From: Lacinutrix sp. WUR7
Lineage (GTDB): Bacteria; Bacteroidota; Bacteroidia; Flavobacteriales; Flavobacteriaceae
NCBI RefSeq assembly: GCF_016864015.1
Contig: NZ_CP045067.1
Location: 1,771,001-1,835,000 of the forward strand
Length of the DNA stretch: 64,000 bases
Direction: 5' to 3'
A program made the translations under genes and the position numbers. The notes beneath the pieces were generated by a model, which worked only from the letters and a program-made list of their open reading frames with translations, made no database searches and had not been told where the DNA came from. Every line of letters begins with the position of its first letter. The first letter of the stretch is position 1. Positions 28,137 to 36,294 of this stretch are shown here, piece after piece.

Positions 28137-28328
28137 ATGAAATGGATTACAGTAAAACGTCAGACAAGACAAGAAAACAGATTCGCACCCAACATGGGAC
28201 GTGTTAATGCCAAAGTAACGTATATTAAAAAACAAGTACTTGGTATTCCTATTAAAACACTACACAAATACAGAGAAACCTATTATGGAAAAGTAAAAGA
28301 CTGTGAAGATTGTGTACTAAGTAAATAA
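28137..28328 (+). CDS. Small conserved-looking protein, unknown function
   Basis: The 63-residue basic protein starts MKWITVKRQTRQENRFAPNM and ends in a CEDCVLSK tail with a CxxC pair. I do not recognise the family. The ATG at 28137 is chosen over an upstream in-frame ATG because it gives a sensible N-terminus. It is closed by a strong terminator and stands alone between galE and lspA. It could be a nucleic-acid-binding or zinc-binding peptide, but nothing proves that. Confidence 0.6.
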   Translation: MKWITVKRQTRQENRFAPNMGRVNAKVTYIKKQVLGIPIKTLHKYRETYYGKVKDCEDCVLSK

Positions 28329-28331
28329 TAA

Positions 28332-28368
28332 AAAAAAAAGCCTCGAAATTATTTCGAGGCTTTTTTTT
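28332..28368. terminator. Bidirectional terminator between the small ORF and lspA
   Basis: AAAAAAAAGCCTCGAAAT pairs with ATTTCGAGGCTTTTTTTT. A and T runs at the two ends make it usable by both convergent genes; it reaches the lspA stop codon. Confidence 0.88.
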
Positions 28369-28846
28369 ATGCTTCTTTCTTTTTAAAATTGCCAAGAATA
28401 AGCAATCCTAATCCTACCATTACAGACATATCTGCAACGTTAAAAATTCCAGTTCTAAAAACACCGCCAAGGTTTATGTAAAACATATCGGTTACAGAAC
28501 CATACATAAAACGGTCGTAAATATTAGCCATTCCGCCACCTAAAATACAGCAAAAACCTATTAATGAAAAGGTGTCTAAGTCTTTGTTTTTAAAAACTAG
28601 AAATAAAACATAGGCCATTACCGCAACAGGAACAATAAGTAAAAACAGGACGCGCATGGTCGGACTTAAATCACTTCCCATACCTAGAAAGGCTCCGGAA
28701 TTCTCTACATTATGTAAGGTCAAGTAGTCTCCAATAATTTCTGACTTACTACCAGGAACAACATAGGCACGTGTCCAAATTTTAGAAACCTGATCAATAA
28801 CAATATTGAAAATAATTACAAACGAGATAAATAAGGAACGTTTCAT
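28367..28846 (-). CDS. lspA: Lipoprotein signal peptidase (signal peptidase II)
   Basis: LspA cleaves the signal peptide from diacylglyceryl-modified prolipoproteins in the inner membrane. The 159-residue protein has four membrane helices, NSGAFLG (about 49-55) and GGGMANIYDR. The two catalytic aspartates are D120 (SVTDMF) and D139 (FNVADMSV). Its start overlaps the fabD stop by one base, so the two are translationally coupled. Confidence 0.95.
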   Translation of the reverse strand: MKRSLFISFVIIFNIVIDQVSKIWTRAYVVPGSKSEIIGDYLTLHNVENSGAFLGMGSDLSPTMRVLFLLIVPVAVMAYVLFLVFKNKDLDTFSLIGFCCILGGGMANIYDRFMYGSVTDMFYINLGGVFRTGIFNVADMSVMVGLGLLILGNFKKKEA

Positions 28847-29739
28847 TATACTTCCGTTTCTATAGTTGCAGTAGCTGTTTGAGCTTCTCTATTTATTTTT
28901 TTAACCAAGCCTTGTAAAACTTTTCCTGGTCCAACTTCTGTAAATAAAGTGGCACCATCTGCAATCATTTGTTGTACAGATTGCGTCCAACGTACAGGAG
29001 CAGTAAGTTGTGAGATTAAGTTCTTTTTTATTTCTGCTTCATCTAAAACCGCACTTGCAGTAACATTTTGATAAATCGGACAATTAGGTTTGCTAAACAG
29101 AGTGTTTTCTATAGCAGCAGCTAACTCTTCTCTAGCTGGTTCCATCATTGGCGAGTGAAAAGCACCACCAACAGGAAGTACTAAAGCACGTCTTGCTCCA
29201 GCTTCTTTCATCGCTTCACAGGCACGATTAATTGCATCAATTTCACCAGAGATTACTAATTGCCCCGGACAGTTATAATTTGCAGCAACTACAATTCCTT
29301 CGGTTTGTGCACAAATATCTTCAACAATTTTATCTTCTAGACCTAAAACAGCAGCCATGGTACTTGGTTGTAGTTCACATGCTTTTTGCATTGCCAAAGC
29401 ACGTTGAGAAACTAAACGTAAACCATCTTCAAAAGTTAAAGCACCATTTGCAACTAATGCAGAAAATTCACCTAAAGAATGACCCGCAACCATATCCGGT
29501 GTAAAACGATCTCCTAAAGTTTTTGCTAAAATTACAGAGTGTAAAAAGATAGCAGGTTGTGTTACTTTGGTTTCTTTTAAAGCTTCCGCAGTACCTTCAA
29601 ACATAATGTCTGTAATGTTGAATCCTAAAATGGCATTAGCATCTTCAAATAAATGTTGTGCTTCAGGTGATTTTTCGTATAAGTCTAAACCCATTCCTGA
29701 GAATTGTGCGCCTTGACCTGGAAATATATATGCTTTCAT
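28846..29739 (-). CDS. fabD: Malonyl-CoA:ACP transacylase
   Basis: FabD loads malonyl groups onto ACP for fatty acid synthesis. The 297-residue protein begins YIFPGQGAQFSGMG. It has the nucleophile Ser88 in GHSLGE, an FHSPMM motif around the catalytic His (about residue 193), and a C-terminal TEVGPGKVLQGL. A TATTTTTG -7 element lies 21 nt upstream of the start. Confidence 0.96.
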   Translation of the reverse strand: MKAYIFPGQGAQFSGMGLDLYEKSPEAQHLFEDANAILGFNITDIMFEGTAEALKETKVTQPAIFLHSVILAKTLGDRFTPDMVAGHSLGEFSALVANGALTFEDGLRLVSQRALAMQKACELQPSTMAAVLGLEDKIVEDICAQTEGIVVAANYNCPGQLVISGEIDAINRACEAMKEAGARRALVLPVGGAFHSPMMEPAREELAAAIENTLFSKPNCPIYQNVTASAVLDEAEIKKNLISQLTAPVRWTQSVQQMIADGATLFTEVGPGKVLQGLVKKINREAQTATATIETEV

Positions 29740-29759
29740 TTGTTTTAAATTTTGAGTTG

Positions 29760-29767
29760 CAAAAATA
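29760..29767 (-). promoter_or_regulatory. -7 promoter element of fabD-lspA
   Basis: Minus-strand TATTTTTG matches TAnnTTTG. No clear -33 TTG at the usual spacing. Confidence 0.45.
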
Positions 29768-29953
29768 GTAATAAAATATTTATAAAGAGAAAAGATCGCT
29801 TCGCCTAAAGAATCAAGAATATAGACTTGTTTCTTTTGATAATAAACAGCCAGTCGTCTTAATTATTCTTAAAAAAAAATCAAAAAAATAAATGTTTAAA
29901 TGAGATTTCTCAACATTTTAAATGCTGTTAGCAATAAACCTCTATCCTATTTT

Positions 29954-31510
29954 TTATAACCCAACAATTGCAGATTCTGCACAACGTTCCCCATCCATGG
30001 CAGCACTAATAATTCCGCCAGCATAACCACCACCTTCACCACAAGGGAAAAGTCCGATAATTTCTGGATGTTCTAAATTTTCATTTCTTGGAATATTTAC
30101 AGGAGAAGATGTTCTAGATTCTACACCAATTATATTGGCTTCTTCGGTGTGAAAACCTCTCATTTTAGAACCGAAAGCTTTAAAACCTTGACGTAATCTG
30201 CTTCCTATAAATTTAGGAAATAAAGAATGTAGTGGTGCCGATTGTAATCCTGGTTGGTATGAGGTAGGATTTAAGCTAGAGGATAAATTACCATCTACAA
30301 AATCGGTTAGTCGTTGTGCTGGTGCAGTCTGACTTCTTCCGCCAGCATTAAATGCTAGTTTTTCAAAATCCTTTTGATATTCTAATCCTTTTAAAACGCC
30401 AAATTTTTCATATTTAGCTAAATCTTTATCGACATTAATTTCAACAACAATACCAGAATTTGCGAATTCGTTATTTCGTTTAGAAGGGGACATCCCATTT
30501 ACAACTACTTCACCATTTGCAGTAGCAGCAGGAACAATAAAACCACCAGGACACATGCAAAAAGAGTACACGCCTCGATCGTTAACTTGGTGCACTAAAC
30601 TGTATGCAGCAGCAGGAAGTAGTTCGCTACGATTCCCATCACAATGGTATTGAATAGCATCTATAATATGTTGTGGGTGCTCTACACGAACTCCCATTGC
30701 AAAAGATTTTGCTTGTAGCGCAATCTTTTTTTTATGTAGTAAATAATAAATATCACGAGCAGAATGACCAGTAGCCAAAATAACCCGATTTGCCGTTAGC
30801 TCTGTACCATTTTGCAATTGTAATGCTTGAATCGCATTGTTTTTGATGACAAAATCGGTGACACGAGATTCAAAATGAATTTCGCCACCAAATTTTAAAA
30901 TGGTTTCTCTAATATTAGAAACCACTTTTGGTAATTTATTGGTTCCAATATGTGGATGGGCATCTACCAAAATTTGATCTGTTGCTCCGTGAAATACAAG
31001 GTTTTCAAAAATACGACGCACATCACCACGCTTTAAACTACGTGTGTATAATTTACCGTCGCTATAGGTTCCTGCACCACCTTCACCAAAGCAATAATTA
31101 GAATCTTCGTTTACAAAATGATCTTGATTGATGGCTTTTAAATCCCGACGTCTGTCTTGCACATTTTTTCCGCGTTCTAAAACAATAGGCTTAAAACCTA
31201 GCTCGATACAACGCAGTGCAGCATACATTCCTGCAGGACCAAAACCAATAATATGAATCGGTTTTGCATTAGAAACATCTTTGTATTCAAAGGTGTAATC
31301 GGAAGTTTGCGGAACAGGCTCGTTTATAAAAACAGCAACTTTATAATTAAAGATGATTTTAGCTTTACGTGCATCAATGGATTTACGTAATACTTTAATT
31401 CCTGAAATATCGCCATAAGGAATGCCTAAGTTTTTGGAAGCTTTCTTTAATAGGATATTTGGTATTTCTTCTTCCTTTAAGGAAACACGAAGTTGGATGT
31501 CTTTAATCAT
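29954..31510 (-). CDS. NAD(P)/FAD-dependent oxidoreductase (COG2509-like)
   Basis: The 518-residue flavoprotein has an N-terminal ~90-residue domain. The FAD-binding GFGPAGMYAALRCIELGFKP (about 96-115) follows, then a FGEGGAGTYSDGKL motif and a C-terminal FPCGEGGGYAGGIISAAMDG. These features mark the uncharacterised dehydrogenase family widespread in anaerobes and Bacteroidota. The substrate is unknown. It is monocistronic. Confidence 0.88.
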   Translation of the reverse strand: MIKDIQLRVSLKEEEIPNILLKKASKNLGIPYGDISGIKVLRKSIDARKAKIIFNYKVAVFINEPVPQTSDYTFEYKDVSNAKPIHIIGFGPAGMYAALRCIELGFKPIVLERGKNVQDRRRDLKAINQDHFVNEDSNYCFGEGGAGTYSDGKLYTRSLKRGDVRRIFENLVFHGATDQILVDAHPHIGTNKLPKVVSNIRETILKFGGEIHFESRVTDFVIKNNAIQALQLQNGTELTANRVILATGHSARDIYYLLHKKKIALQAKSFAMGVRVEHPQHIIDAIQYHCDGNRSELLPAAAYSLVHQVNDRGVYSFCMCPGGFIVPAATANGEVVVNGMSPSKRNNEFANSGIVVEINVDKDLAKYEKFGVLKGLEYQKDFEKLAFNAGGRSQTAPAQRLTDFVDGNLSSSLNPTSYQPGLQSAPLHSLFPKFIGSRLRQGFKAFGSKMRGFHTEEANIIGVESRTSSPVNIPRNENLEHPEIIGLFPCGEGGGYAGGIISAAMDGERCAESAIVGL

Positions 31511-31565
31511 ATTGCGAATTTATGAAAAATTGCGATAGCGGATTAAAGATTTTATGAGTTTCGAA

Positions 31566-32300
31566 TTATACTAACGCACCATTAGCTCCAATTACTTGTC
31601 CTGAAATCCATTTGGAATCGTCACTAGCTAAAAATAAAGCCACTTTTGCAATATCTATTGGTTTGGCAAGTCGGTTGAAAGCATTCATACTGCTTAGTTT
31701 ATCTATAAATTCTTGGGATTTTCCATTTAAAAACAATTCGGTTTCTGTTGCTCCAGGAGCCAATGCATTTACAGAGATTCCTCTTCCAATTTCTTTTGAG
31801 AATACGCGTGTCATTTGTTCTACTGCAGCTTTTGTTGCGGAATATAGTGCGTAAGTAGGAAACATTAATTTTACAGTACTTGAGGATATATTGATAATGT
31901 TTCCGTTATCTGCTAATTTACTGCTAGCTTCTTGTAGTGTGTTAAAAACACCTTTTACGTTTACATTAAATTGTTTAGTGAAATCGGCTTCCGTATTATC
32001 TTTTAATTCTTTCGAAATCATAATACCAGCATTGTTTATTAATACATCTACTTTTCCAAAAGCAGCGATAGCTTGGTCAAATAAGGCAGTAACTTCGTCT
32101 TTTTTACTTACATCTGCTTTTACAACAATAGCAGTTCCGCCTTGTGTTTCAATCGTGTTTAAAGTGGCGTTGGCTTCCTCTTGACTATTGGAATGGTTTA
32201 CAATTATTTTTGCTCCGTTTTTAGCCAAAAGCGTAGCTATTTCTCTACCAATTCCTTTAGAAGAACCAGTTACTATAATTACTTTATTTTCTAGTTTCAT
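31566..32300 (-). CDS. SDR-family oxidoreductase (FabG-like)
   Basis: The 244-residue short-chain dehydrogenase has TGSSKGIGREIA (11-22), NNAGIM (about 89-94), the catalytic Ser in NISSST and Tyr-x3-Lys in YALYSATKAA. The C-terminal region keeps LAPGATETELF. The substrate cannot be told. It lies 22 nt downstream of the HAD gene under probable TetR control, so it is more likely an accessory detoxification or modification enzyme than housekeeping FabG. Confidence 0.9.
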   Translation of the reverse strand: MKLENKVIIVTGSSKGIGREIATLLAKNGAKIIVNHSNSQEEANATLNTIETQGGTAIVVKADVSKKDEVTALFDQAIAAFGKVDVLINNAGIMISKELKDNTEADFTKQFNVNVKGVFNTLQEASSKLADNGNIINISSSTVKLMFPTYALYSATKAAVEQMTRVFSKEIGRGISVNALAPGATETELFLNGKSQEFIDKLSSMNAFNRLAKPIDIAKVALFLASDDSKWISGQVIGANGALV

Positions 32301-32322
32301 GTGTGTATGGTTTGAGTTTTAC

Positions 32323-33123
32323 TTATTTTAAAGCAATTAGTTGATCGGCAATCTCGGTTAAATTGGATGCAACTATTTCTGGTTTTTCTGCTAAAGGATA
32401 CATTTGTGCTCCTGGTCTGCTAACAAAAGCACCTCTCCAATTTGCCCAAAGCGCACCTGTAATATCCCAACCATGAGCTGCAACTAATAAACATTCGTTG
32501 GATGAAACTCCCATCTTTCTGGCAGCCCAATCGTAAGCATCAGTATGAGGTTTGAATTTCCCTATATCTTCGATACTTAAACGTGCATCAAAAAACTCGA
32601 TTAATCCGGCATTTTCAAATTGGGTTTGCACGCCTTTGTTAGAAGAGTTAGTAAAAGATACTAGTTTATATCCAGCGTCTCTTAATTTTTGAAGCGCAGC
32701 TTTTACTTCTGGATGTGCAGGTAAAGATCTAATAGGACCTAAAATAGCTTCTCTTGCATCTGTTTCAGATATGGTGATTCCGTAGTTAGAAGCTACCATT
32801 TGTAATGCAGCTGCACCTATAATTCCGAAATCGTTATATTTTCTTCCTACTGTAGTAACTAACGAATATTGTAACATGGTTGTAAACCATAATGGTAATA
32901 AATCACTTCTGTTTCCTAGCGCTTTACCAACACTTTCTTTCATTGCGGTAAGATCTAGTAATGTTTCATTTACGTCAAAAAATAATACTTTTGGTCTAGT
33001 GTTCATATTTTCTGTTTTAGTGGGTTGTTCTAAGGAAGAGCTAAATGCTAAATGAGGCGCGGTCAAACCTATCATTGCTGTTTTCTTAATAAAATCTCTT
33101 CTGTTGTTTCTTTCTTTTGTCAT
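32323..33123 (-). CDS. Haloacid dehalogenase type II-like hydrolase with Tat-type leader
   Basis: Residues 1-30 form a leader with NRRDFIKKTAMIGL, resembling a twin-arginine signal. The HAD core starts at about residue 45 (KVLFFDVNETLLDL, nucleophile Asp). It continues with VSFTNSSNKG and KPHTDAYDWAARKMG and ends with the AAHGWDITGALWAN block typical of 2-haloacid dehalogenases. Family members remove halide from 2-haloalkanoates. Export of this enzyme would be unusual. It sits between tetR and the SDR gene, with an operator-like palindrome 15 nt upstream. Confidence 0.87.
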   Translation of the reverse strand: MTKERNNRRDFIKKTAMIGLTAPHLAFSSSLEQPTKTENMNTRPKVLFFDVNETLLDLTAMKESVGKALGNRSDLLPLWFTTMLQYSLVTTVGRKYNDFGIIGAAALQMVASNYGITISETDAREAILGPIRSLPAHPEVKAALQKLRDAGYKLVSFTNSSNKGVQTQFENAGLIEFFDARLSIEDIGKFKPHTDAYDWAARKMGVSSNECLLVAAHGWDITGALWANWRGAFVSRPGAQMYPLAEKPEIVASNLTEIADQLIALK

Positions 33124-33137
33124 GTGTTATTATTTAT

Positions 33138-33160
33138 AAACATACCAAGTAGTATGTTTT
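33138..33160 (-). promoter_or_regulatory. TetR operator-like palindrome upstream of the HAD-SDR genes
   Basis: AAACATAC (33138-33145) and GTATGTTT (33152-33159) form an inverted repeat. Read on the minus strand the 23-nt site matches 33794-33816 at 21 of 23 positions. The shared core is TACTA-S-TTGGTATG. Confidence 0.65.
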
Positions 33161-33174
33161 AGCTTAAAAAAAAA

Positions 33175-33777
33175 CTAAGCTTTAAGTTGTTTTAAGTATA
33201 GCGAAAGGCCTGCAATATATTCCTCTAGAATGTCATCATTATCATATAGTTTTCTAATACCTCGAATGCCTTCAAAAGCACTAATAAGATATACAGCAAC
33301 TGCTTTACTAGAAATGTTTTTGTTTATTGTGTTTTCGCTTTTTCCTCTTTCTATTAAAAGGGTTAAAGCTGCCTTCCAATCTTCAATAATATTTCGCAAT
33401 GCTATTTGATAGGCAATTTCAAGATCGCCAATCTCGTTAATAAAGTTATTCATTGGGCAACCATGTTGCTTATCGTATATAGGAAAAGATTTTAAGCGTT
33501 CTAAAAAAGTGGCTTCTAAAATTTCTAAGGTATTGCCTGATTTGTATAATGGAAGAATCATTCCTTCACAAACTCTTTTTTCCAGTTTTAAGCTAATTAC
33601 AGCAAGGCCTAATTCCTTTTTGTTTTTGTAATGATGATAAAATGCACCTTTAGTGAGTTTAGTAGCCTTCATTATTTTATCTACACTCGTCGTTTTAAAA
33701 CCATTTTCATAAAACAGTTTAAACGATTCGTTTAGAATGGTTTGTTTCGTGATTTCTGATTTTAAATCTTGTTGCAT
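33175..33777 (-). CDS. TetR/AcrR-family transcriptional repressor
   Basis: The 200-residue protein has an N-terminal TetR helix-turn-helix (TILNESFKLFYENGFKTTSVDKIM and then KGAFYHHYKNKKEL, about 13-60). A helical ligand domain with CPMNNF, seen in the TetR_C group near YxaF/LmrA-type repressors, follows. It is first in a three-gene unit with HAD and SDR. Matching palindromes lie upstream of this gene and of the HAD gene, which indicates autoregulation. Confidence 0.92.
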   Translation of the reverse strand: MQQDLKSEITKQTILNESFKLFYENGFKTTSVDKIMKATKLTKGAFYHHYKNKKELGLAVISLKLEKRVCEGMILPLYKSGNTLEILEATFLERLKSFPIYDKQHGCPMNNFINEIGDLEIAYQIALRNIIEDWKAALTLLIERGKSENTINKNISSKAVAVYLISAFEGIRGIRKLYDNDDILEEYIAGLSLYLKQLKA

Positions 33778-33793
33778 GCTACAAAGATATGTG

Positions 33794-33816
33794 AAAAAAT
33801 ACTAGTTGGTATGTTT
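33794..33816 (-). promoter_or_regulatory. TetR operator-like palindrome upstream of tetR
   Basis: The site AAATACTAGTTGGTATGTTT lies 17-39 nt upstream of the tetR start codon. It repeats the site before the HAD gene (21/23 identity), the expected arrangement for an autorepressor. Confidence 0.65.
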
Positions 33817-33835
33817 TTATTTAACAATAATGGAG

Positions 33836-34324
33836 CTAATGTTGATAACATCGAGCTCCATTTTTTACTTTTCGTTTACAGAAACCTCCAGATTTTGTTC
33901 TTGCACCACAGGTGGAACTTGTAGTTTGATTTGTGGTATTATAGGAATTACTATTTTGACTTGTATGTTGATAGCAATAACCGTTAGCCAAACTTGTTTT
34001 ATGTTTACACCTAGTGCCTTTTTTAGTTTTTCCTTTGCATTGCACTGTTTTAGATGTCCCAACCGCTTTATTGGTATTCGAGAAACTATTTGTGATATTT
34101 GTTTGAATAGGTGGTTTGCAAATTTTGCAAGGAGTTAAACCATATTTAGATATATCTATATCTGAAAGTTTCTTAGAAACATTTTCGACCATTCTGCAAC
34201 TGCTTAAATGATACTTTTTACCAGATGGTGTTTTGTAAAGTGCTTGCGCGTTGATTTTGGTAAAAACCATAAATAGAATTAACACAATTATACTGTGTTT
34301 TAATTTACAGTTTGTAGTAATCAT
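33836..34324 (-). CDS. Secreted Cys/His-rich protein with two DUF5763-like motifs
   Basis: The 162-residue protein has a signal peptide (to about residue 27, TKINAQA). An N-terminal motif Y-H-L-S-S-C-R-M with CKIC resembles Ada/Ywrf-type metal-binding sites. Two repeated modules follow: CKGKTKKGTRCKHKTSLANGYCYQH near 96-120 and CGARTKSGGFCKRKVKNGARCYQH at the end. Each has three Cys and one His and probably binds zinc. Function unknown. Its ATG overlaps the stop of the 2TM-DHFR gene (TAATG), so it is translationally coupled to it. Confidence 0.75.
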   Translation of the reverse strand: MITTNCKLKHSIIVLILFMVFTKINAQALYKTPSGKKYHLSSCRMVENVSKKLSDIDISKYGLTPCKICKPPIQTNITNSFSNTNKAVGTSKTVQCKGKTKKGTRCKHKTSLANGYCYQHTSQNSNSYNTTNQTTSSTCGARTKSGGFCKRKVKNGARCYQH

Positions 34325-35232
34325 TATTTGCGTAAATAAGTCAAAAATGAAAAATCAAATTTATGATTTTCATCTTTTTGATGGTATTTATCGTTGGTTT
34401 TTTTCCAGATAGAAGTATCTATTTTTGGAAAAAAGGTATCTGCTTCAAACTCTTCATGCACACGAGTAATTTCAATCTTATCTGCTAAAGGCATGGCTTG
34501 TTTATAAATTTCGCCACCACCAATAATAAAAGGTTGTATATCGTTTTTAGCAATTGCAATCGCTTTTTCTAGAGAATTTACCACAATTACTCCTTCAGGA
34601 ACTTGGTAGTTTTCTTGTCTCGAAATAACCACATGTGTTCTGTTTGGTAATGGTTTTGGGAAACTTTCAAATGTTTTTCTTCCCATGATGATATGATGAC
34701 CAGAGGTTAATGCTTTAAAGCGTACTAAATCATCACGTAAATGCCAGATAAGTTTATTGTCTTTACCAATAGCATCGTTTTCTCCAGCAGCAACAATAAT
34801 GGTTAAGGTTTGTTTTTTTGCAGAAACTTCTTCGTTGTACACTTCTGTTTTTGCAATATGAGGCGCCTCCTTTTTTAGATTCGTTTTTAACTTTTCAATT
34901 CTAGCTTGTTGCTTTGCGACTAGTTTTTCTAGTTGTTTTTGCTCCCAATCTTTTCCCATAAAGGTTTGAAACAAAAACACATTTAAAAAATGCCAGAATA
35001 ATAGCACAAACCAAATAGCAATTATTACTACCGACCAAGGAAGTGTTGCTATGGTAAACTCATCTGCTAATTGTAATCCAACATTAAAAGTATATAGTAT
35101 TAAACCAAAAATTGCAAATACGATAGCATGAGAATAAAAACGTTTTTTCTGTTTTATTCTACGTTGTGCATTTTGTATAAGTTGTAATTGCTCTTGGTCT
35201 ATTTGTGGTTTATTTTTCTTTTTACCGAACAT
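34324..35232 (-). CDS. folA: 2TM domain-dihydrofolate reductase fusion
   Basis: The 302-residue protein has two parts. Residues 1-135 contain two hydrophobic helices (FYSHAIVFAIFGLILYTF and VVIIAIWFVLLFWHFLNVF) of the 2TM domain family, then a coiled coil. Residues about 141-302 are dihydrofolate reductase, with IIVAAGENDAIGKDNKLIWHL, IIMGRKTFESF and FIIGGGEIYKQA. DHFR regenerates tetrahydrofolate after thymidylate synthase, whose gene lies 2.5 kb upstream. The fusion would tether DHFR to the inner membrane, which is unusual. Confidence 0.88.
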   Translation of the reverse strand: MFGKKKNKPQIDQEQLQLIQNAQRRIKQKKRFYSHAIVFAIFGLILYTFNVGLQLADEFTIATLPWSVVIIAIWFVLLFWHFLNVFLFQTFMGKDWEQKQLEKLVAKQQARIEKLKTNLKKEAPHIAKTEVYNEEVSAKKQTLTIIVAAGENDAIGKDNKLIWHLRDDLVRFKALTSGHHIIMGRKTFESFPKPLPNRTHVVISRQENYQVPEGVIVVNSLEKAIAIAKNDIQPFIIGGGEIYKQAMPLADKIEITRVHEEFEADTFFPKIDTSIWKKTNDKYHQKDENHKFDFSFLTYLRK

Positions 35233-35484
35233 ATTTAATAGGTTTCTTATGTAAAGTTACTGAATTCCTTTTTGTCTTTCACTAAAACGATATAGTTTGG
35301 TTTTCAGTGTTTTATGTTGTTTTTGTAATTATTGTATTCTTTATTTATGAATCTGTTTTATAGTGAATCAATACTTTTACTATGGGATTTATAATAATAA
35401 AATAATAATTCAAAATTAGGTATTTATTTTTTTGATACCTCTAACTTTCTTATTTAATTTGAACTAGCTTAAATCAATAATATT

Positions 35485-35781
35485 ATGGCAATTAAGAAAC
35501 AATTTTTAAAAAGTAAGCCAGTTTGTAAAGTAACATTTACAGTTCCTGCTAAAGAAGCAAAAGAAGTTTTAGTAGTAGGGAATTGGAACAATTGGGATGC
35601 AAAAGCAGAACCTTTACAAAAATTAAAAAACGGAACATTTAAAGGAACAGTTAACTTAGAAAGTGGCAATTCTTACGAATTTAAATATGTTGTTGACGGG
35701 CAATGGCAAAACGAGGAACAAGCAGATGCTTTTGTTTGGAATGAGTTTGCAGCTTCAGACAATAGTGTGATAAATTTGTAA
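35485..35781 (+). CDS. Small CBM48/isoamylase N-terminal-like protein
   Basis: The 98-residue protein consists of a single glycogen-binding/early-set beta-sandwich domain. Its motifs are VTFTVPAKEAKEVLVVGNWNNWD and YEFKYVVDGQWQNEEQADAFVWNEF. Stand-alone copies are common in Bacteroidota. The domain binds alpha-glucans in characterised families; what this one binds is unknown. It is monocistronic and ends in a very strong terminator. Confidence 0.85.
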   Translation: MAIKKQFLKSKPVCKVTFTVPAKEAKEVLVVGNWNNWDAKAEPLQKLKNGTFKGTVNLESGNSYEFKYVVDGQWQNEEQADAFVWNEFAASDNSVINL

Positions 35782-35793
35782 TACGCGACTAGT

Positions 35794-35843
35794 AAAACAA
35801 AAAAAGGTGTATTCTTTAATTAGAATACACCTTTTTTTGTTTT
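35794..35843. terminator. Bidirectional terminator with 22-bp perfect stem
   Basis: The arms at 35794-35815 and 35822-35843 are perfectly complementary (core AAAGGTGTATTCT/AGAATACACCTTT) with a 6-nt loop and A/T runs on both sides. It separates the CBM48-like gene from the converging TonB_C-like genes. Confidence 0.92.
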
Positions 35844-35869
35844 ATGTCTTTTATGAAAAAGGGAAGTTA

Positions 35870-36286
35870 TTAAAAATAAATAGTCATTAAAATTCGAAAT
35901 GGAACTTCTACAGGCTTGCCATTTAAATAACCAGGCTTTTTCATTTTTGGAAGCCGTTTTACAAGCTTAATCGCTTCGGCAGCAATTTCTTTTTTATGTG
36001 CTTTAGCGGTAATGTTTTTAGTCTTTCCTTTTTCATCAATGGTAAATTCTACTAAAAACTGTGTCGACTTGTCTAGCGGAAAGAGCTTGTCTGCTAATTC
36101 ATAATTAAAACTAAGTTTAATAAAGTCTATTATTTTTTCCTTAGTACAAATTTTTGTGCCTTGATAATCTAACTTTTCACTACAACTTCTGTATATAGGA
36201 TAGCTGTCTATTTTATTGATTTTTTCTGTTTGAGAAAAAGGGGATAAACCTAAAAAGAAGGCTATAAGAAAGAAAGTGTTATTCAT
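35870..36286 (-). CDS. Secreted TonB_C-like protein 1
   Basis: The 138-residue protein has a signal peptide (ending near LSPFSQTEK). One TonB C-terminal-like domain follows, marked by YPIYRSC, FLVEFTIDEKGKTKNI and KLVKRLPKMKKPGYLNGKPVEVPF. A true TonB has an uncleaved anchor and a proline-rich spacer, both absent, so this is probably a secreted protein of the same fold. It is the third of three tandem paralogues (8-nt gaps). Confidence 0.82.
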   Translation of the reverse strand: MNNTFFLIAFFLGLSPFSQTEKINKIDSYPIYRSCSEKLDYQGTKICTKEKIIDFIKLSFNYELADKLFPLDKSTQFLVEFTIDEKGKTKNITAKAHKKEIAAEAIKLVKRLPKMKKPGYLNGKPVEVPFRILMTIYF

Positions 36287-36294
36287 GAATAATT

